A stretch of 64,000 bases of DNA from Linanthus parryae (taxonomy: Eukaryota; Streptophyta; Magnoliopsida; Ericales; Polemoniaceae): the NCBI GenBank assembly GCA_023055425.1, contig JALGPY010000001.1, forward strand, positions 140,765,368-140,829,367, written 5' to 3'. How positions within the stretch are numbered: position 1 is the stretch's first letter; every line of letters starts with the position of its first letter. This document shows positions 23,380 through 34,895 of the stretch, in pieces. Under the pieces are notes generated by a model, which searched no databases, was not told where the DNA came from, and worked only from the letters and a program-made list of their open reading frames with translations. The translations under genes were made by a program, and so were the position numbers.

Positions 23380-23950
23380 TGCATTCAAGCGTTACTTTAG
23401 GTTCCTCCAGTTCCACAGATCGCCAGGGAATTTTACTTAAATATTATCCATTTGATCTCATTCAGGAAACCACCCAGAGTAAAAAATAAGCTGACATTTG
23501 TAAGCATGAAGAGTTTTACAATGTTGTCATATAAAAAAATGATGGCGATCACCTCTAGTATTCCATAAAACTTCTATTTATCCATGCCATTTATTGTTAA
23601 TCAATAACAAATGTTTTCCAGTTCTCACACGGATCTCGTTCAAACTGCAAAATTGCAATAACCAATAAAACTTATATAATACACTGTCACGTCGAGTGGA
23701 TGAGCACATACTCCAACACACCCAACATCTATTATGGAATCTTGTAATTTCTCGTGTCATAGCAAGTAATGAAGGTGCCCGTTCAGTTTTTTTTTTTTTT
23801 TTTTTTTTTTTCTTTTTTTTTGGAGAAATTTGATATTTGTATACTAGAGAAACTTGGTGCTTTAATATTCACTAATGTAGTGGTGTTTCAATGTTTGCTA
23901 TTGGACTTGCAAATATCAATGACTAAGATTATTCTAATTTTCCATAAAAA
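23380..23950 (+). repeat. module B, copy 2
   Basis: Shares TTGATCTCATTCAGGA, CTTATATAATACACTGTCACG, CATAGCAAGTAA and, after a ~30-base poly-T tract (about 23788-23820), the GCAAATATCAATGACTA stretch also seen near 40170. Non-coding. Confidence 0.65.
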
Positions 23951-25030
23951 AAAGATCATTCTTATTTAAAAGGTTTTTATAATATTTTTTACTGGTGTTG
24001 CTCCGGCTAGGTCTGGAACTAATCACATCGGGCAAAGCAGATCATACATCAGTGGTCCACATGATATCTCAGTAGTGGGATAGCTTATTCTTCTAGAGGG
24101 ATCAGTTACTTCCTCTCAGGCTTTAAAGCTATTTCGTGTTTGGCTCGGACGTTTTCCGTGTGGTAGGACTAATGTAGTGGTGTTTCAATGTCTCAAGATT
24201 GACAACGAAAATGTTATATGCACGATTGGGTTGGGGGCCGAGGTCTTAGGGATAAACAATAATAAAAATCTAATGAACAAGACAATGATATTCATAATGG
24301 AAGAGGAAGATACATGCTAAAAAGAGGGATTTTTTTTTAAGTGAGTTACTGAGGGCTCTTTTCAAAAAGTTTGTAAGATGTTGATTTTTCTGAAAATCTT
24401 TGCTGATATGCAACTTATAAGTCTTAATTGAACATATCAATTGAAAATTGAATATATATATATATATATATGTATATATATGTAAGTATATATTCTTACC
24501 CGCTCGGTATAAGAAGATATACAATCTACAAATGTGATTATATGAGATGGCGAGACAAAGAGAAAAAAGTATACATAATCATAAAAGCCACAATTAGAAT
24601 AGAATAAATAAATGTGCATGATAGAGTAAATGTATATTAGAGCTAGATGGTCCTATAGACTTAAATCATTTAGTTAAAAAATCATAGATGGTAAAGAACG
24701 GACGGAAGGAAATATAGCCAATTATTGATGATTTTTGCACAAACGTGTGTATCTCGTTGAACGATTGTTTAGCCAATTCTGAAAAATTATAATGTAAATT
24801 TAACGTGGAACGCACATGCTACAATAGGTGTGATTTACCTATGCCTTGATCGCATGATGGAGGCTCTACCGGACAAATGAGGAAGCAATTTATCATGTGG
24901 TGAACCGGCATCATAAATGTAATGGGTCATCAAATCCATTACATTTACCTATTGAGTTACGAGGAGAGCCTAATCTTGGGCTAGCCCATTTAGAATGATC
25001 TGAGCCCTATGGCTGCAATTAATTGCGCGA
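23951..25030. other. A/T-rich intergenic stretch with an (AT)n tract
   Basis: A short (TA)n microsatellite lies at about 24450-24482. CTAATGTAGTGGTGTTTCAATG occurs near 23872 and again near 24170. No gene recognised; small ORFs here are low complexity. Confidence 0.5.
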
Positions 25031-25035
25031 TCGAA

Positions 25036-25340
25036 TTAGCTTCCCTTCGGACAGCCTTTACTCTTCTGATGAACCAACCAGCCAGTTGATCTACCCAGTT
25101 TACTCGCCCAGAGCGATAAGGCCGTCTCTATCAACAATTGAGCCGACGAGAACTTAAGAAACCACCGAAGCGAGTTGTTCATTTCGTTCTCTGTCGAATT
25201 GCCGGAGAAGGGCACGGGCATACACTTCCCCGCAACAAACTCTCCCTTGTGGTTTCGGATCACACATCCTCCCACAGCGCTGATTTTCAGAAAAAAGGCT
25301 CCGGCGGCGGTGGTTTCGATTTCCATACTCCAGACTTGCA
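25036..25340 (-). pseudogene. LINE RNase H fragment
   Basis: The minus-strand reading gives GGCVIRNHKGEFVAG and later QLLIETALSL, the pattern of the plant LINE RNase H domain (RVT_3). The first aspartate region (usually VDGAF) reads AAGAF, and the usual EAxAL glutamate region is degraded. Dead remnant. Confidence 0.6.
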
Positions 25341-25421
25341 GTTAAGCCCGTTTCTCGTATGTAATCATCTACTGCTGCAGGAATTGAATTGCTATCGAAA
25401 TGCTCTCCGTTTGGTTGACTA

Positions 25422-25725
25422 AGGCTTCGTTTGGTTGGAGGTAAAGAGCTGACTAAGGCTCCGTTTGGTTGGTGGTCAAACATTTTCCTGTAAAATGTTT
25501 TTCCCTTGTTTTGGTGCTGTTTAGTTGGAAGTAAAATGTTTTCCCTCAAATGATTCACACATTTCAAATCCATAAGCCATTTTCCGGAGAGTGAAGGAGC
25601 ACAACAACAACTCATACTAACACCACCACCACTACCACCTACCTCCACCACGACCCATCACCGCCACGGCCCACTGTGTTTAGGCAAGAGTCAACCAAAC
25701 ATGATAAAATAATTGCAGGGAAAGC
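25422..25725 (+). repeat. MITE copy, truncated, with a duplicated end
   Basis: TAAGGCTTCGTTTGG near 25422 and TAAGGCTCCGTTTGG near 25453 are two copies of the left end of the MITE at 28265. The body (CTCCACCACGACCCATCACC near 25647) and part of the right half match too; the right terminus is missing. Confidence 0.65.
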
Positions 25726-26115
25726 TTTTTCATTATGTATTCATTCATCTCTTGTGTTACTTTGTGAGGAATTGCCAGCAATACTTTATCCATATCACTA
25801 CCGTTGGACGTAAATAAATTAGTAAAATAATCTGTTAACATTGTCTCCATCTCAGCTGCATCAGTTCTCCACTGTCCTTGTGCGTCATTAACCCTGTAAC
25901 GCATTTTTTTCTTCTTCTTTCTGATGCTTTCCTGTGAAAATACCCAGTGTTTTTGTCTCCCTCTTTGAGCCACGTTGCCCTGGACAGTTGTTTCTGTTTA
26001 ATTTCTTCTCTGAGCAAAACTTCATTTAACTCACCTTCTATTCTTCTAACCTTTTGCAGGTTCGAAGCTGATGGACTTTGCTGCCTAGCTTTTGTTATCT
26101 CCATTTCTCTTTGCC
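25726..26115 (-). pseudogene. LINE fragment between endonuclease and RT
   Basis: On the minus strand, 26104-25835 reads LNEVLLREEIKQKQLSR, ATWLKEGDKNTGYFHRKAS and, after a frameshift near 25920, YFTNLFTSNGSDMDKVL and IPHKVTQEMN. These are hallmark linker motifs of plant LINE ORF2 before the RT domain. RT itself is missing. Its 5' edge lies about 110 bp from the F-box start codon, on the opposite strand. Confidence 0.75.
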
Positions 26116-26225
26116 GGAGGGTTTGAGGCCATTTTTCAACTTTTCATCCCCAAATTTGCAGATCAAGAGGAGAGAGAACATTTCAAACCCTAGAGTGTGG
26201 GATTTATCTTCTAAAAGATACAATT

Positions 26226-27416
26226 ATGGGTTGTTGTTCCTCCTCTAGTATAGCTCATGTCCTTCCTTCGAGCCCAGGTCCACCTGAAGAAGAAGAAGAC
26301 GGAGGAGAGACGAATTTACCCCTGGATTTGATGATCGACATCTTCGCTAAACTTCCCGTGAAATCCCTTATGCGGTTCAAGTGCATCTCCAAGTCCTGGT
26401 ATGCGCTAATCAGCTCTCCTAATTTCATCGCCTTGCACTCTACACACAGCCACCGTAACAGCAAGATGGTATCTTTGCTTCGCTCTTCTTGGTGTCGAAC
26501 TTTTACTTTTGACAATAATCCTGGAATTAGCACAACTTATACTTTCCGGTTTGGTGAGCACCTCGAAGAAGAAGAGCTGACGCTATCCAGTAGGGAAGTG
26601 AATCATGGTGTTCAAATTGTGGGTTGTTTCAATGGAGTCGTTTGCTTGTCTGTCTCACCACACCTGCCAAAGATGTATGTCCTTTGGAACCCAGCCACTA
26701 AACAGGTTAGGCGAATTGGTGGTGCTCCAGTCGTTGTTGAGATCAGTCGTGGATGGTATCAGTCTGTACTTTGCTTCGATCCGGTCACCAATGTTTTTAA
26801 GGCGGCACACTTTAGATTCACTTTTCCTGAAGCAGGAGACATTAGGGCTGAAGTTCATGTGTTCTCCACTTCTAGTAATTCATGGGAAAATAAGAACATG
26901 ATTATCCCTTATCGGATCATGAGGATTGGTGTCTTTCCTGCCCATAAAGCCACATTTGTGAATGGGTACATATATTGGCTTGTTGTACATTTTCCAGTAC
27001 GGGATATGTACATTCTAAGTTACAACATGTCTGATGAGGTGTTTCAACGGATTGAGATGCCATCCCGCCCTGCCTCTGTCTCCTATCGTCTTACAACTAA
27101 CAACAGATCTCTTGCCGTGTTTGTTCATAGACCGAGTAGCTCTACTGAGGTTGATGTCTGGGTGTGGAATGATTGCGGTGGTGTCAATCAGTCTTGGTCT
27201 AAAACGATGACTTTTAATCCTTCTAGTAATGTTCAGCGTGCGGTAGGATTTTTCAAGAAGGACGCTAATGACTTGATACTCTTGTACGACGACACTGGGG
27301 ACACATCTTTCTACTTGTACGATCCAGAGAACGGCGATACCAAGAACAACATCTTGATAGGAGCAAACATTTGGGAGACGTTTACATACAGCGAGAGCCT
27401 TGTGTCACTTTATTAA
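26226..27416 (+). CDS. F-box protein with F-box-associated (FBA) domain, 396 aa
   Basis: The only apparently intact host gene. F-box proteins link SKP1/CUL1 ubiquitin ligases to substrates; the C-terminal FBA region is thought to bind the target. F-box at residues 31-71 (LPLDLMIDIFAKLPVKSLMR, then CISKSWYALI). FBA landmarks: GCFNGVVCLS (133-142), LWNPATKQVRRI (153-164), FDPVTNVFK (184-192), VFSTSSNSW (212-220), FVNGYIYWL (244-252), Y-N-M-S-D (266-270). Length fits the family and no intron is needed. Start chosen at 26226, the first ATG, which keeps an N-terminal MGCCSSSS. That motif fits N-myristoylation plus palmitoylation, which is unusual for F-box proteins. An acidic run (EEEEDGGE, 21-28) precedes the F-box. 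Target unknown. Confidence 0.93.
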   Translation: MGCCSSSSIAHVLPSSPGPPEEEEDGGETNLPLDLMIDIFAKLPVKSLMRFKCISKSWYALISSPNFIALHSTHSHRNSKMVSLLRSSWCRTFTFDNNPGISTTYTFRFGEHLEEEELTLSSREVNHGVQIVGCFNGVVCLSVSPHLPKMYVLWNPATKQVRRIGGAPVVVEISRGWYQSVLCFDPVTNVFKAAHFRFTFPEAGDIRAEVHVFSTSSNSWENKNMIIPYRIMRIGVFPAHKATFVNGYIYWLVVHFPVRDMYILSYNMSDEVFQRIEMPSRPASVSYRLTTNNRSLAVFVHRPSSSTEVDVWVWNDCGGVNQSWSKTMTFNPSSNVQRAVGFFKKDANDLILLYDDTGDTSFYLYDPENGDTKNNILIGANIWETFTYSESLVSLY

Positions 27417-28264
27417 TAAGGTAATTGCTCTTGTTTTTCGGGGTTTTACTTGTTATGTACATGGCCCATGGATTTGTTCTCTCTACTATATTACTGATGC
27501 AACTGGTTATGCGCCGGCCAATCCATTATTGGTTTAGAAATGGTGTGCAAAATAAATTTCACAGTATTCCTTTATAAAAGTACGTGCCTAAGTTATGGGT
27601 AAGGCCAACTCTACATGAGATAATCATCTGAAGAATTTTTAATAAAATTCAATACTAGCATAGTTTCAAGAAGACAAAAAAAAAGTTGAGGATCGCCCAC
27701 TATCAAATAAATTAATTAGTTTTCCTCAAAAAAAAAATTAATTAGAGGAGCAGCCGCTTGTCTACGTCAACTTATCTGTTTTAAGCTGACTGGAGTGTTA
27801 GTTTATTGTCCTACATTGCTTGTGATTTACAGTGATGTAAGTTTATTAATGCTACATGTGAAATTTGTAAATTTGCATCCTGCTGAAGTGATGGGCGCTG
27901 AGAGTTGTAGGATTGATGCATAGGACAACACTCGTATAGCACACAAAATTATGTCCAGGTGAAGATTATTAAAGAAGAATTTCAAGGTTACTATTGAACT
28001 TGTACATGGAACAAGATAAGTTCATGATTTTGTCATTGGGTGTGTTGGTCAGGGATTAAGGGAGACCAATATGGCATCTTCCGATTAGGTTTGTTTGAGG
28101 GTATATGCCAGGAGTATTGTGCTACTTTGAAGGTGGCCATTCCTAGAATTTCTTCAAAGTTGTGCTTCAAGTGCATGTCAAAATTGTCTTTTGTTCTTGC
28201 ATCCGAAAGCAGCATTCTTGGCAATCTGAGATCAATACGAGGAGAAGAACTCACTTGCAATTAA
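27417..28264. other. 3' flank of F-box gene, nothing else recognised
   Basis: Probably contains the F-box 3' UTR; AATAAA-like signals occur near 27550. Remainder A/T rich without recognisable genes. Confidence 0.5.
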
Positions 28265-28598
28265 GGCTCCGCTTGGTTGGTGGTAAAACATTTTCCAGTA
28301 AAATGTTTTCAAATCGGTAAGCCATGTTCTGGAGAGTGAAGGAGCACAACTACAACTCATACTAACACCTCCATCACCAATAACCACCACTGCCACCTAC
28401 CTCCACCACGACCCATCACCGCCACCCAGCTTCACCGCCTCCCATCACTGCCACTACCGTCACGGCCCACTGTTTTGGCAAGGTTCAACCAAACACGCGA
28501 AAATAATTGCGGAGAAAACTTTTTACACAATATTTTACTCTATTTTACGGGTAGAATTTTTCCCTTGTAAAACATTTTACTGTGAACCAAACAGAACG
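28265..28598 (+). mobile_element. MITE, 334 bp, flanked by TAA
   Basis: Left end GGCTCCGCTTGGTTGG and right end CCAAACAGAACG form imperfect terminal inverted repeats (about 15 of the first 24 bases match); AAAACATTTT blocks lie inside both ends. TAA flanks both sides (28262-28264 and 28599-28601), as in Tourist/PIF-Harbinger MITEs. A related copy is at 25422-25725. Confidence 0.65.
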
Positions 28599-29017
28599 TA
28601 ACTGAAAGAAGAGTTTGCTTACATCATGTAGGGCGACTGTGTAAGTATGATGGCATATGCTGTGATGAACACCAACATATATGAATGTATTCTTACTGAG
28701 AACTTTTACAGAGTGTTATCTTGGTGCACCAAAGGCGGAAGTCGTCGGATTGAGAAAAGGTCAACTACCGTAAGATACATTCGGTGTTTCTAAGACCCTG
28801 CCTATGACGAAAGTTGTAGTATTGATGCATTTTCCTTTGCATATACTTAGTATTTCGTGGTATTCAACAGGAAGTTAAGGTAAACCATGAAACTCGTGTA
28901 TGCTAGACGTATAAGAAAATAATGGTAGAGAAAGATTAAACTTTTAAGATTTTGGTAAACCAGACAATACATTGAGAAAAATCATAACTTTTACATCAGG
29001 GTAGGAAGTGAACTAAA
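28599..29017. other. intergenic, nothing recognised
   Basis: No ORF, repeat or domain was identified. Confidence 0.45.
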
Positions 29018-29860
29018 TCAGGACAGAAAGAAACCTACAAAGAAAACAAAACAAGGGAGCTTCTTAACAAGAAAACCTTTAAAAAAACAAAAAAACATTT
29101 CACTGACTAAGCAATTTCCTAATGGTTCCTCGGATTGCAATATACTTCGTAGCTCATGTGGCACCATCCAAACCGGGTTTCTAGGTAACTTCTTCTGAGT
29201 AGCCAACTTTACCCATTTATCTATACCATAATAGCTTCCCTCTTTACCCAATTTAAGCTAATGTTGGTTTCTACCATGATATTGATAACCCTGATATCTT
29301 CATAAATGGCCATTAACTCCCATCCGCCCTTTCTGCTAGCTTGCAAGTCCGCAACCAGAGCTTTGCTATTAGTTTCTGCTGTGACCCGAGTTAATTTCAA
29401 TGCCTGCATATCTAGAACTGCTCTTCTCATCGACAGTGCTTCCATTTGAGCTGAAGAAGATCCTTCCGTCTCATACCAAGTCCCTCTGGCAATATGTCCT
29501 TCATGGTTTCTGACAATCCAACCCCCAAATCCTTCCATCTATTTCCTCTTGCAGGATACATCACAGTTTAATTTCCGCTTGCCTTACATTTGGAGGAGTC
29601 TATTATATGGATGTCCCATTGTTTTAAGTGTCTTGTGAGGGAGGTTTGAGAGGTCCCGATCTGGTATTTGCGAGAGAGGTTTGAGAGGTCCCGATCTGGT
29701 ATTTGCTCATCAGAATTCTTCCTTTTCTCTTTCATAACATCCAAGATCTTTCCTGGAGTCTGGGCTTTCCTTCTTGAAAATACACTTGTTTCTGTGGATA
29801 TAAACAGTCCAAAAACCAGTAATAATGTTCTTCTTCAGTATACTCCTTTGTGACAACACC
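29018..29860 (-). pseudogene. LINE C-terminal remnant (zinc-binding tail and RNase H)
   Basis: On the minus strand, 29860-29738 reads FWTVYIHRNKCIFKKESP, the segment between the zinc-binding and RNase H domains. 29600-29221 reads KLNCDVSCKRK, a stop, then MEGFGGWIVRNHEGHIARG, QMEALSMRRAVLD and VTAETNSKAL, showing the D, E and D/N landmarks of RNase H. A frameshift near 29240 leads to DKWVKLATQKK and VPHELRSILQSE, the usual C-terminus. Broken by a stop and a frameshift. Confidence 0.75.
29640..29705 (+). repeat. short tandem duplication (period ~36 bp)
   Basis: GAGGTTTGAGAGGTCCCGAT followed by CTGGTATTTGC occurs twice in tandem. It lies inside the LINE remnant. Confidence 0.8.
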
Positions 29861-30680
29861 TTGCAGCAATTTCTCTCTTAGATCAATCACTCATACCTTC
29901 AAGTCACCAATTTAAAACAGAGAATCATGGTCAAGCTTTGTCCTGAAGAAACTCTCTCTTGGGCCATAAACCAAATGGATCATGATGTACGGGGCTTTCA
30001 GCCCACTATCCATCAATAATATCTGATCCATTTCTTCTGAATAAAGGGTTCATTTGTCTGTAAGAAGCATGTGGGTTAGGGAAGACCTTCAAATTTGGGG
30101 ATCTTTACTGCGGACTGTTCGAGTGTATCTGAGTTTTGGGCTACTTGGAGGTGGCGCATTTCTAACACATTTTGGAAACTGTGTTTGCTGGTGCAGAAAT
30201 ATGCAACGCCCCCCGTCAGCAGAGATTTTTACAGTAGTTAAAAAGTTGGTCATGTTATGAATGTACTAATTCATTCAATCTCATGTTACACTCTATTTAT
30301 TTGAACCAATAGAGAAGGGCAGTGAATAGTTTTCAGCATTTCAAAGCAAGGGGGCTAGTACCTTCTCTCTTTGCTCGAATCACTTCGTTCCTTTGAAGAA
30401 GATATTGACTTCTCTTTATTCTTAGTGAGGGAGCGAAGCTTCCATAGTGGGCTAGTGCCAGCGGATAGTCTTTCAGGGAAGTCAGATCTCGAAATAGCGT
30501 TGGAAAAAGTTCATTCTCATGGTAAATATAATTAGAAATCATGGTTGCCACAACATGCTGTCAGAACACGAAATGGGTGGTGATCAATGTTGTACATGTA
30601 TAACTGTTTTCTTACGGATGCTCCTGTTCTAAACCACTTTCTTTCAACTTTATGTAGGTTACTTCTTATTAATTTAGTTG
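29861..30680. other. intergenic, no confident feature
   Basis: Short ORFs only. A stretch at 30330-30560 has a base style that reminded me of organellar DNA, but I could not support that. Confidence 0.35.
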
Positions 30681-30701
30681 TTCTATTTCCAATTTCAGTA
30701 A

Positions 30702-30800
30702 TGGCAGAATATTGTTGATTTATCGATGGAAGCTGTTCGAAGCGCCTCTGCTACGTTGACCTCCAGCCTCATCCATCCTTTGCCTCATTCCGACTGAAGA
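30702..30800 (+). other. possible last exon of a lost gene
   Basis: A good acceptor (TTCCAATTTCAG, ending about 30700) is followed by a short open stretch reading QNIVDLSMEAVRSASATLTS and ending in a TGA at 30798-30800. No upstream exon was found, so this is tentative. Confidence 0.2.
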
Positions 30801-30867
30801 CCTAGAGAGGAAGTCTAATGAAGTTCGGATCTTTTGTTGCATTGGACTGATTTATTCCGTGGTAGAC

Positions 30868-30972
30868 CTAGTATTGTATCATGGCTGTGTTTGTATGTAC
30901 TTGAAATTCTTGTCTAGTAATACTAGTATCATGGTTGTGTTTGTATGTACTTGAAACTCTTGTCTAGTAATT
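30868..30972 (+). repeat. ~50-bp tandem duplication
   Basis: TAGTATCATGG(C/T)TGTGTTTG and TGTACTTGAAA...CTTGTCTAGTAAT occur twice in a row. Confidence 0.8.
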
Positions 30973-31559
30973 GTAAGAAAATATAGACTCTGAATATGTG
31001 TTCACAATCCGAACATAAAGTAAAAGAGAAGATAAAATTGTAACGACTTACAGATGATTTAATTCCGAACGACTGTACAGTGCTTGAAGACAGTTTCGTA
31101 TAGACTACGAGGCTCCATAAAGCAAATTCGTTCCCACACTTCGTGCTTGTCGTGGATAATTTGAACATCTACTTCCCAGGATAAAAGTTGCCCTGTTCGG
31201 TGTTGGAGAGTACGTTACAACACTCGCACACAACGAACTACGACTACGAAAAAGAATTTTTGATAGAAGGTAGCGAGAGAGATATTTTTTTGTGTTGTTG
31301 AGATTATAGAAATGAGGAAGGTGACACTCCTTTTATAGGAGAAGAAGTAGCTATTGGGAACAGGTACAACTGATATTCGAGATTTGTGTAGTGTTTGTTC
31401 AATTTGAACTGATTAGTTGCAACTGTTGGAACAGTTACAACTGTTAACAACCCGTTTAAATAAATAACATATTAATATTTAGTTAGTATTTGGCCCAATA
31501 ATTTAAAGCCCGCTAACTACACCAACTCAACACCAAACCACGTCACGAAACGTGTCAAG

Positions 31560-31960
31560 GTAAGAGCGGGTCGGGCCGTGCAGAGCCGGGTTAAGGGTGG
31601 GCTGAAGGAGAGTAGGTTGGGGGCTGGCCGTGTTGGAGGGTGGAGCGGGCCGGGTCCGAAATGCGCGAAACTATGACGTGCCGAGTAGGATGGCGGGCGG
31701 GTTGTGCACGGGCCGAGGGTGTAGGGGTAGTTTTTGTGCGGGTCGTGCACGACCCGGGGCGGGACGGGTTGTCTTCGGGAGGAACGTGACCCCTGCGTGC
31801 ACGAGCTATATTCACCATGGAGCGGGCTGGGCACGGGTCATAGGTGGAGGGGGCCGTGCGCGGGCCGGGTTTAGCCTTGTTCGGTGCGGGCCGGGCCAAT
31901 TTGGCAAGCGGGTCGACCCGTATAGCCACCATGAGACGCGTGCCCAATTTGGCTTTGTTG
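31560..31960. other. GC-rich block with repeated GGGCCGGG motifs
   Basis: About 400 bases much richer in G than the surroundings, with many GCGGGCCGGG/GGGTCGGGCC variants. Overlapping ORFs on both strands are a result of composition. May be part of an unrecognised LTR or transposon; the flanks (31190-31500 and 32225-32480) look regulatory or LTR-like but have no pair. Confidence 0.45.
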
Positions 31961-32889
31961 GTTCAGCCTTTGGCTAGGTTCCCTTCCCGCAATAAAATTG
32001 CTACGCCCAAAGGGCTTGCCCTAGATATGCTACAAAGTTTCTTCCTCACCAACGATGTGGTATACTCTCTCTCCAGCTAATGATCAACGACTCATTTTGA
32101 CAGTTTAGTTTGATCATTCATTACTTTATAGTTTTTTGACGAGTGAGTTACCGAAACGACTCCAATGTACCTAGTATACAACGGTGTGTAATGTATCGTC
32201 AACTCTTTAAGTGAGTCGGGTAAAACCAAACTCAAAGTCGGGTTAATTAATATCATCAAAAACCTATTTTTCCAACACTAATACTAGTATTTGTGTCTTG
32301 CTTATGACTGCGAACGGTGTTTTCTCTTGTACTAGAACATCTGGAGACTCTTGTAATTGAGTTTGGTGTTCTCACGGTAATCTTGTGGTGAATTTGACAC
32401 AGAAACCTATCAGAAGTGTACGACACTAGGGCCTCGTCTGGGTAGAAGATATAAAATAGTGAGATATGATCCATGATATGATTACCATGGGATAAGGCAT
32501 GATACTATCCCGCAATATCGCGAATTCGAATATGTAATGGTGTGCTTTCTAGTTTGACCGTAAAACAGACTTATATATAAGATTAATAAGTTATATGCTT
32601 CAATTGTTACTTATTTGGATTTTTTTTCCAAAAGAGATTATTTGAATTGTTGTTTACACATTATTTACACTTTACTTCCCTTGCCTTGAGTGCGACGCTC
32701 TACTTGTTATCGGTAAGTTCATACGTGCAACACCTGAACTGTCAAATGTGATTTTGCGTCTGTTATTTCCAAACTATAATCTTGTCATATCTCGTGATGC
32801 TTGAATATTTTATGGATTGATAAATGTGTTTATGTTGACATATAGTTTTATTAAATAAATAAGTTTAAATAATAGATAAACAAATTAAT
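31961..32889. other. intergenic, nothing recognised
   Basis: A/T rich. GGGCCTCGTCTGGGTAG near 32428 resembles the end of hAT-type MITEs but no matching end was found. Confidence 0.4.
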
Positions 32890-34895
32890 TAAATATTGTC
32901 AATTGTCTGGTCAACTTATAAATAAAGATAAATATGCTATTGTATTTGCCCATTGTATCCCTAGAGAAAATAAAAATTTAATTTTCAAAATCCTTCAAAT
33001 TCATGTTTTACCTTCGCATGAAAAATATATTGGTTTACCTACTTGCTTTGGTAGAAATAAAAATGACTTTCAGAATGCTAAAAATAAAATTTGGAATAAA
33101 ATGCATGGTTGGACTGAAAAAATTTTATCCATGGGAGGAAAAGAAATTCTTATTAAATCGGTTAGCCAAGCTATTCCGACTTTGGTTATGTCTATTTTTC
33201 TTCTTCCATATTCGTTTTGCTATGAAACCCATAAGCTTTGTTCTAAATTTTGGTGGAGCAATGAATTAGACAAAAATAAAATTATTTGAAAAAAATGGGA
33301 TAAAATGTGCAACTCTAAATTGATGGGTGGGTTAGGTTTTCGACACCTTTTTGCTTCAACATTGCTTTACTGGGAAAATAAGCGTGGAAAATTTACAATA
33401 ACCTAAATTCCCTTCTTGCACGTGTTCTTAAATGGAAGTATTTCCCTAGTGACTCTATAATTAATGTTGTTTCTCCTCGTTTGCTTGGAAAAGTATTGTG
33501 ACCGCTAAAAACATTATTTTCAAAGGTGTTAGACATGGTATAGGAAGTGGCCAGAACACTTACATCTACCATAACAGATGGATCTCAATAGGTATGGGTA
33601 GAAAACCTTTTAGTTCTCTAACCCTACCCTTGCACTCAAAAAGTTTCTGATTTAATTCTCAAAATTTTACTTGGGATATGGATTTAATAAAAATCATTTT
33701 TCAGAAGATGAGCAGAAGCAATTATTCAAATTCCTCTTTCTTGCCCTCAAAACCGAGATAACCTAGTTCGATCTCATACTGATGATGGAGATTATACTGT
33801 TAAATCTGCCTATAACATGCTTGTTGCTAATTTCAATCTTTTCTCAGTTTCAAATAACCCTTCCTCTTCTAGCAACACTAAAGACCTGGACAAAACTCTG
33901 GCAGATTAACATTCCAAGCAAAATAAAAAAAATTATTTGGCGTTTTGTTCTACTTCTGCTGTGCAACAAAAGAAAATCTTTTAAGAAGAGGAGTTGGCGT
34001 ACCCACTGGTTGTTGTTTCTGCTCCAAAGAAAATGAGACTACTAGTCATCTCTTCTTCAACTGTAAATGGATTCGCAGAATTTATGCTTCCCACCATTTA
34101 GATCTTCATGTTCCACCTTCAACCATGCCGTTCCAACTTCGATTAAAACACTTGTTTTTGTCTTTAGATAGGAAGAACCAGCAGATCCTTGATTTCCTGC
34201 TTTGGATCATTTGGTTAGAAAGGAACAGAAGAATTTTAGGATCTGAATCGAAAAATCAAAATGATATTATTATTCATTCTATTTCAGAGAACTTAGAATT
34301 TCAAGATAATACTTATCTTGGTCGGGAAGTATCTATTGCAGGTTCTGGAGAAGCCTGTGCTGCTGAGCGTTGGAAGCCGCCTCCTTCAGGGACACTCAAA
34401 CTCAACGTGATGCTTCAGTCTCAATAGATCGGAACAGATCTGGAGGAGGAGTAATTAGGAATTCAAACGGAGATTTTGTCTTGGTCATGACTTTTCCGAT
34501 CCCCTTCCCTGAAGACTCCTTCGTAGCAGACGGCTATGCAATGATTCATGCAATCAAGGAAGCTCAAAGAAGGGGGTTTGTAAACCTAATAATCGAATCA
34601 GATAACAAGAACTTGGTGATGGCTTTAGAAAGAGAAAGACTAGCTTCGGCGTTCTCCGAGAAGGAACGCCTCACAAATGAGGTCTACTGGAAGGTTCACA
34701 AGTTTATAAATCCTTGGGTTAGCTGGTGTAGAAGGTCTTAAAATGGGCTTGCCGATTCCTTAGCCCAAATGGTCAGGCTTTGTAATGTTTCTTCCTTTTG
34801 AGCTGTTTCATGCCCCAGTAGCTTGTACAACTTATGGGCCCAAGACATTGCCCAATATTAAATAAAAGAGAAGGCTTTTGTTTAAAAAAATCTAT
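32890..34895 (+). mobile_element. LINE, 5'-truncated, with poly-A end; dead
   Basis: Starts in the RT C-terminus: SGQLINKDKYAIVF, KYIGLPTCFGR, SMGGKEILIKSVSQAIPTLV (32903-33289). Then come a degraded connector, a zinc-binding region (LWQINIPSKIKKIIWRF, CCFCSKENETTSHLFFNC, about 33895-34065) and RNase H (KLNV..., GGGVIRNSNGDFV, DGYAMIHAI, IIESDNKNLV, about 34395-34740). It ends with 3' UTR and TTTAAAAAAA near 34890. Stops and frameshifts at 33289, about 33390, 33960 and 34427. Starting mid-RT and ending in poly-A is the normal 5' truncation of LINE insertions. Confidence 0.88.

Noticed and set aside
30330..30560. Possible organellar DNA insertion
   Set aside because: Only an impression from base style; no recognisable organellar gene in the stretch.
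31517..31977. Overlapping ORFs on both strands in the GC-rich block
   Set aside because: Proline/arginine/glycine-rich readings caused by base composition; no domain and no start context.
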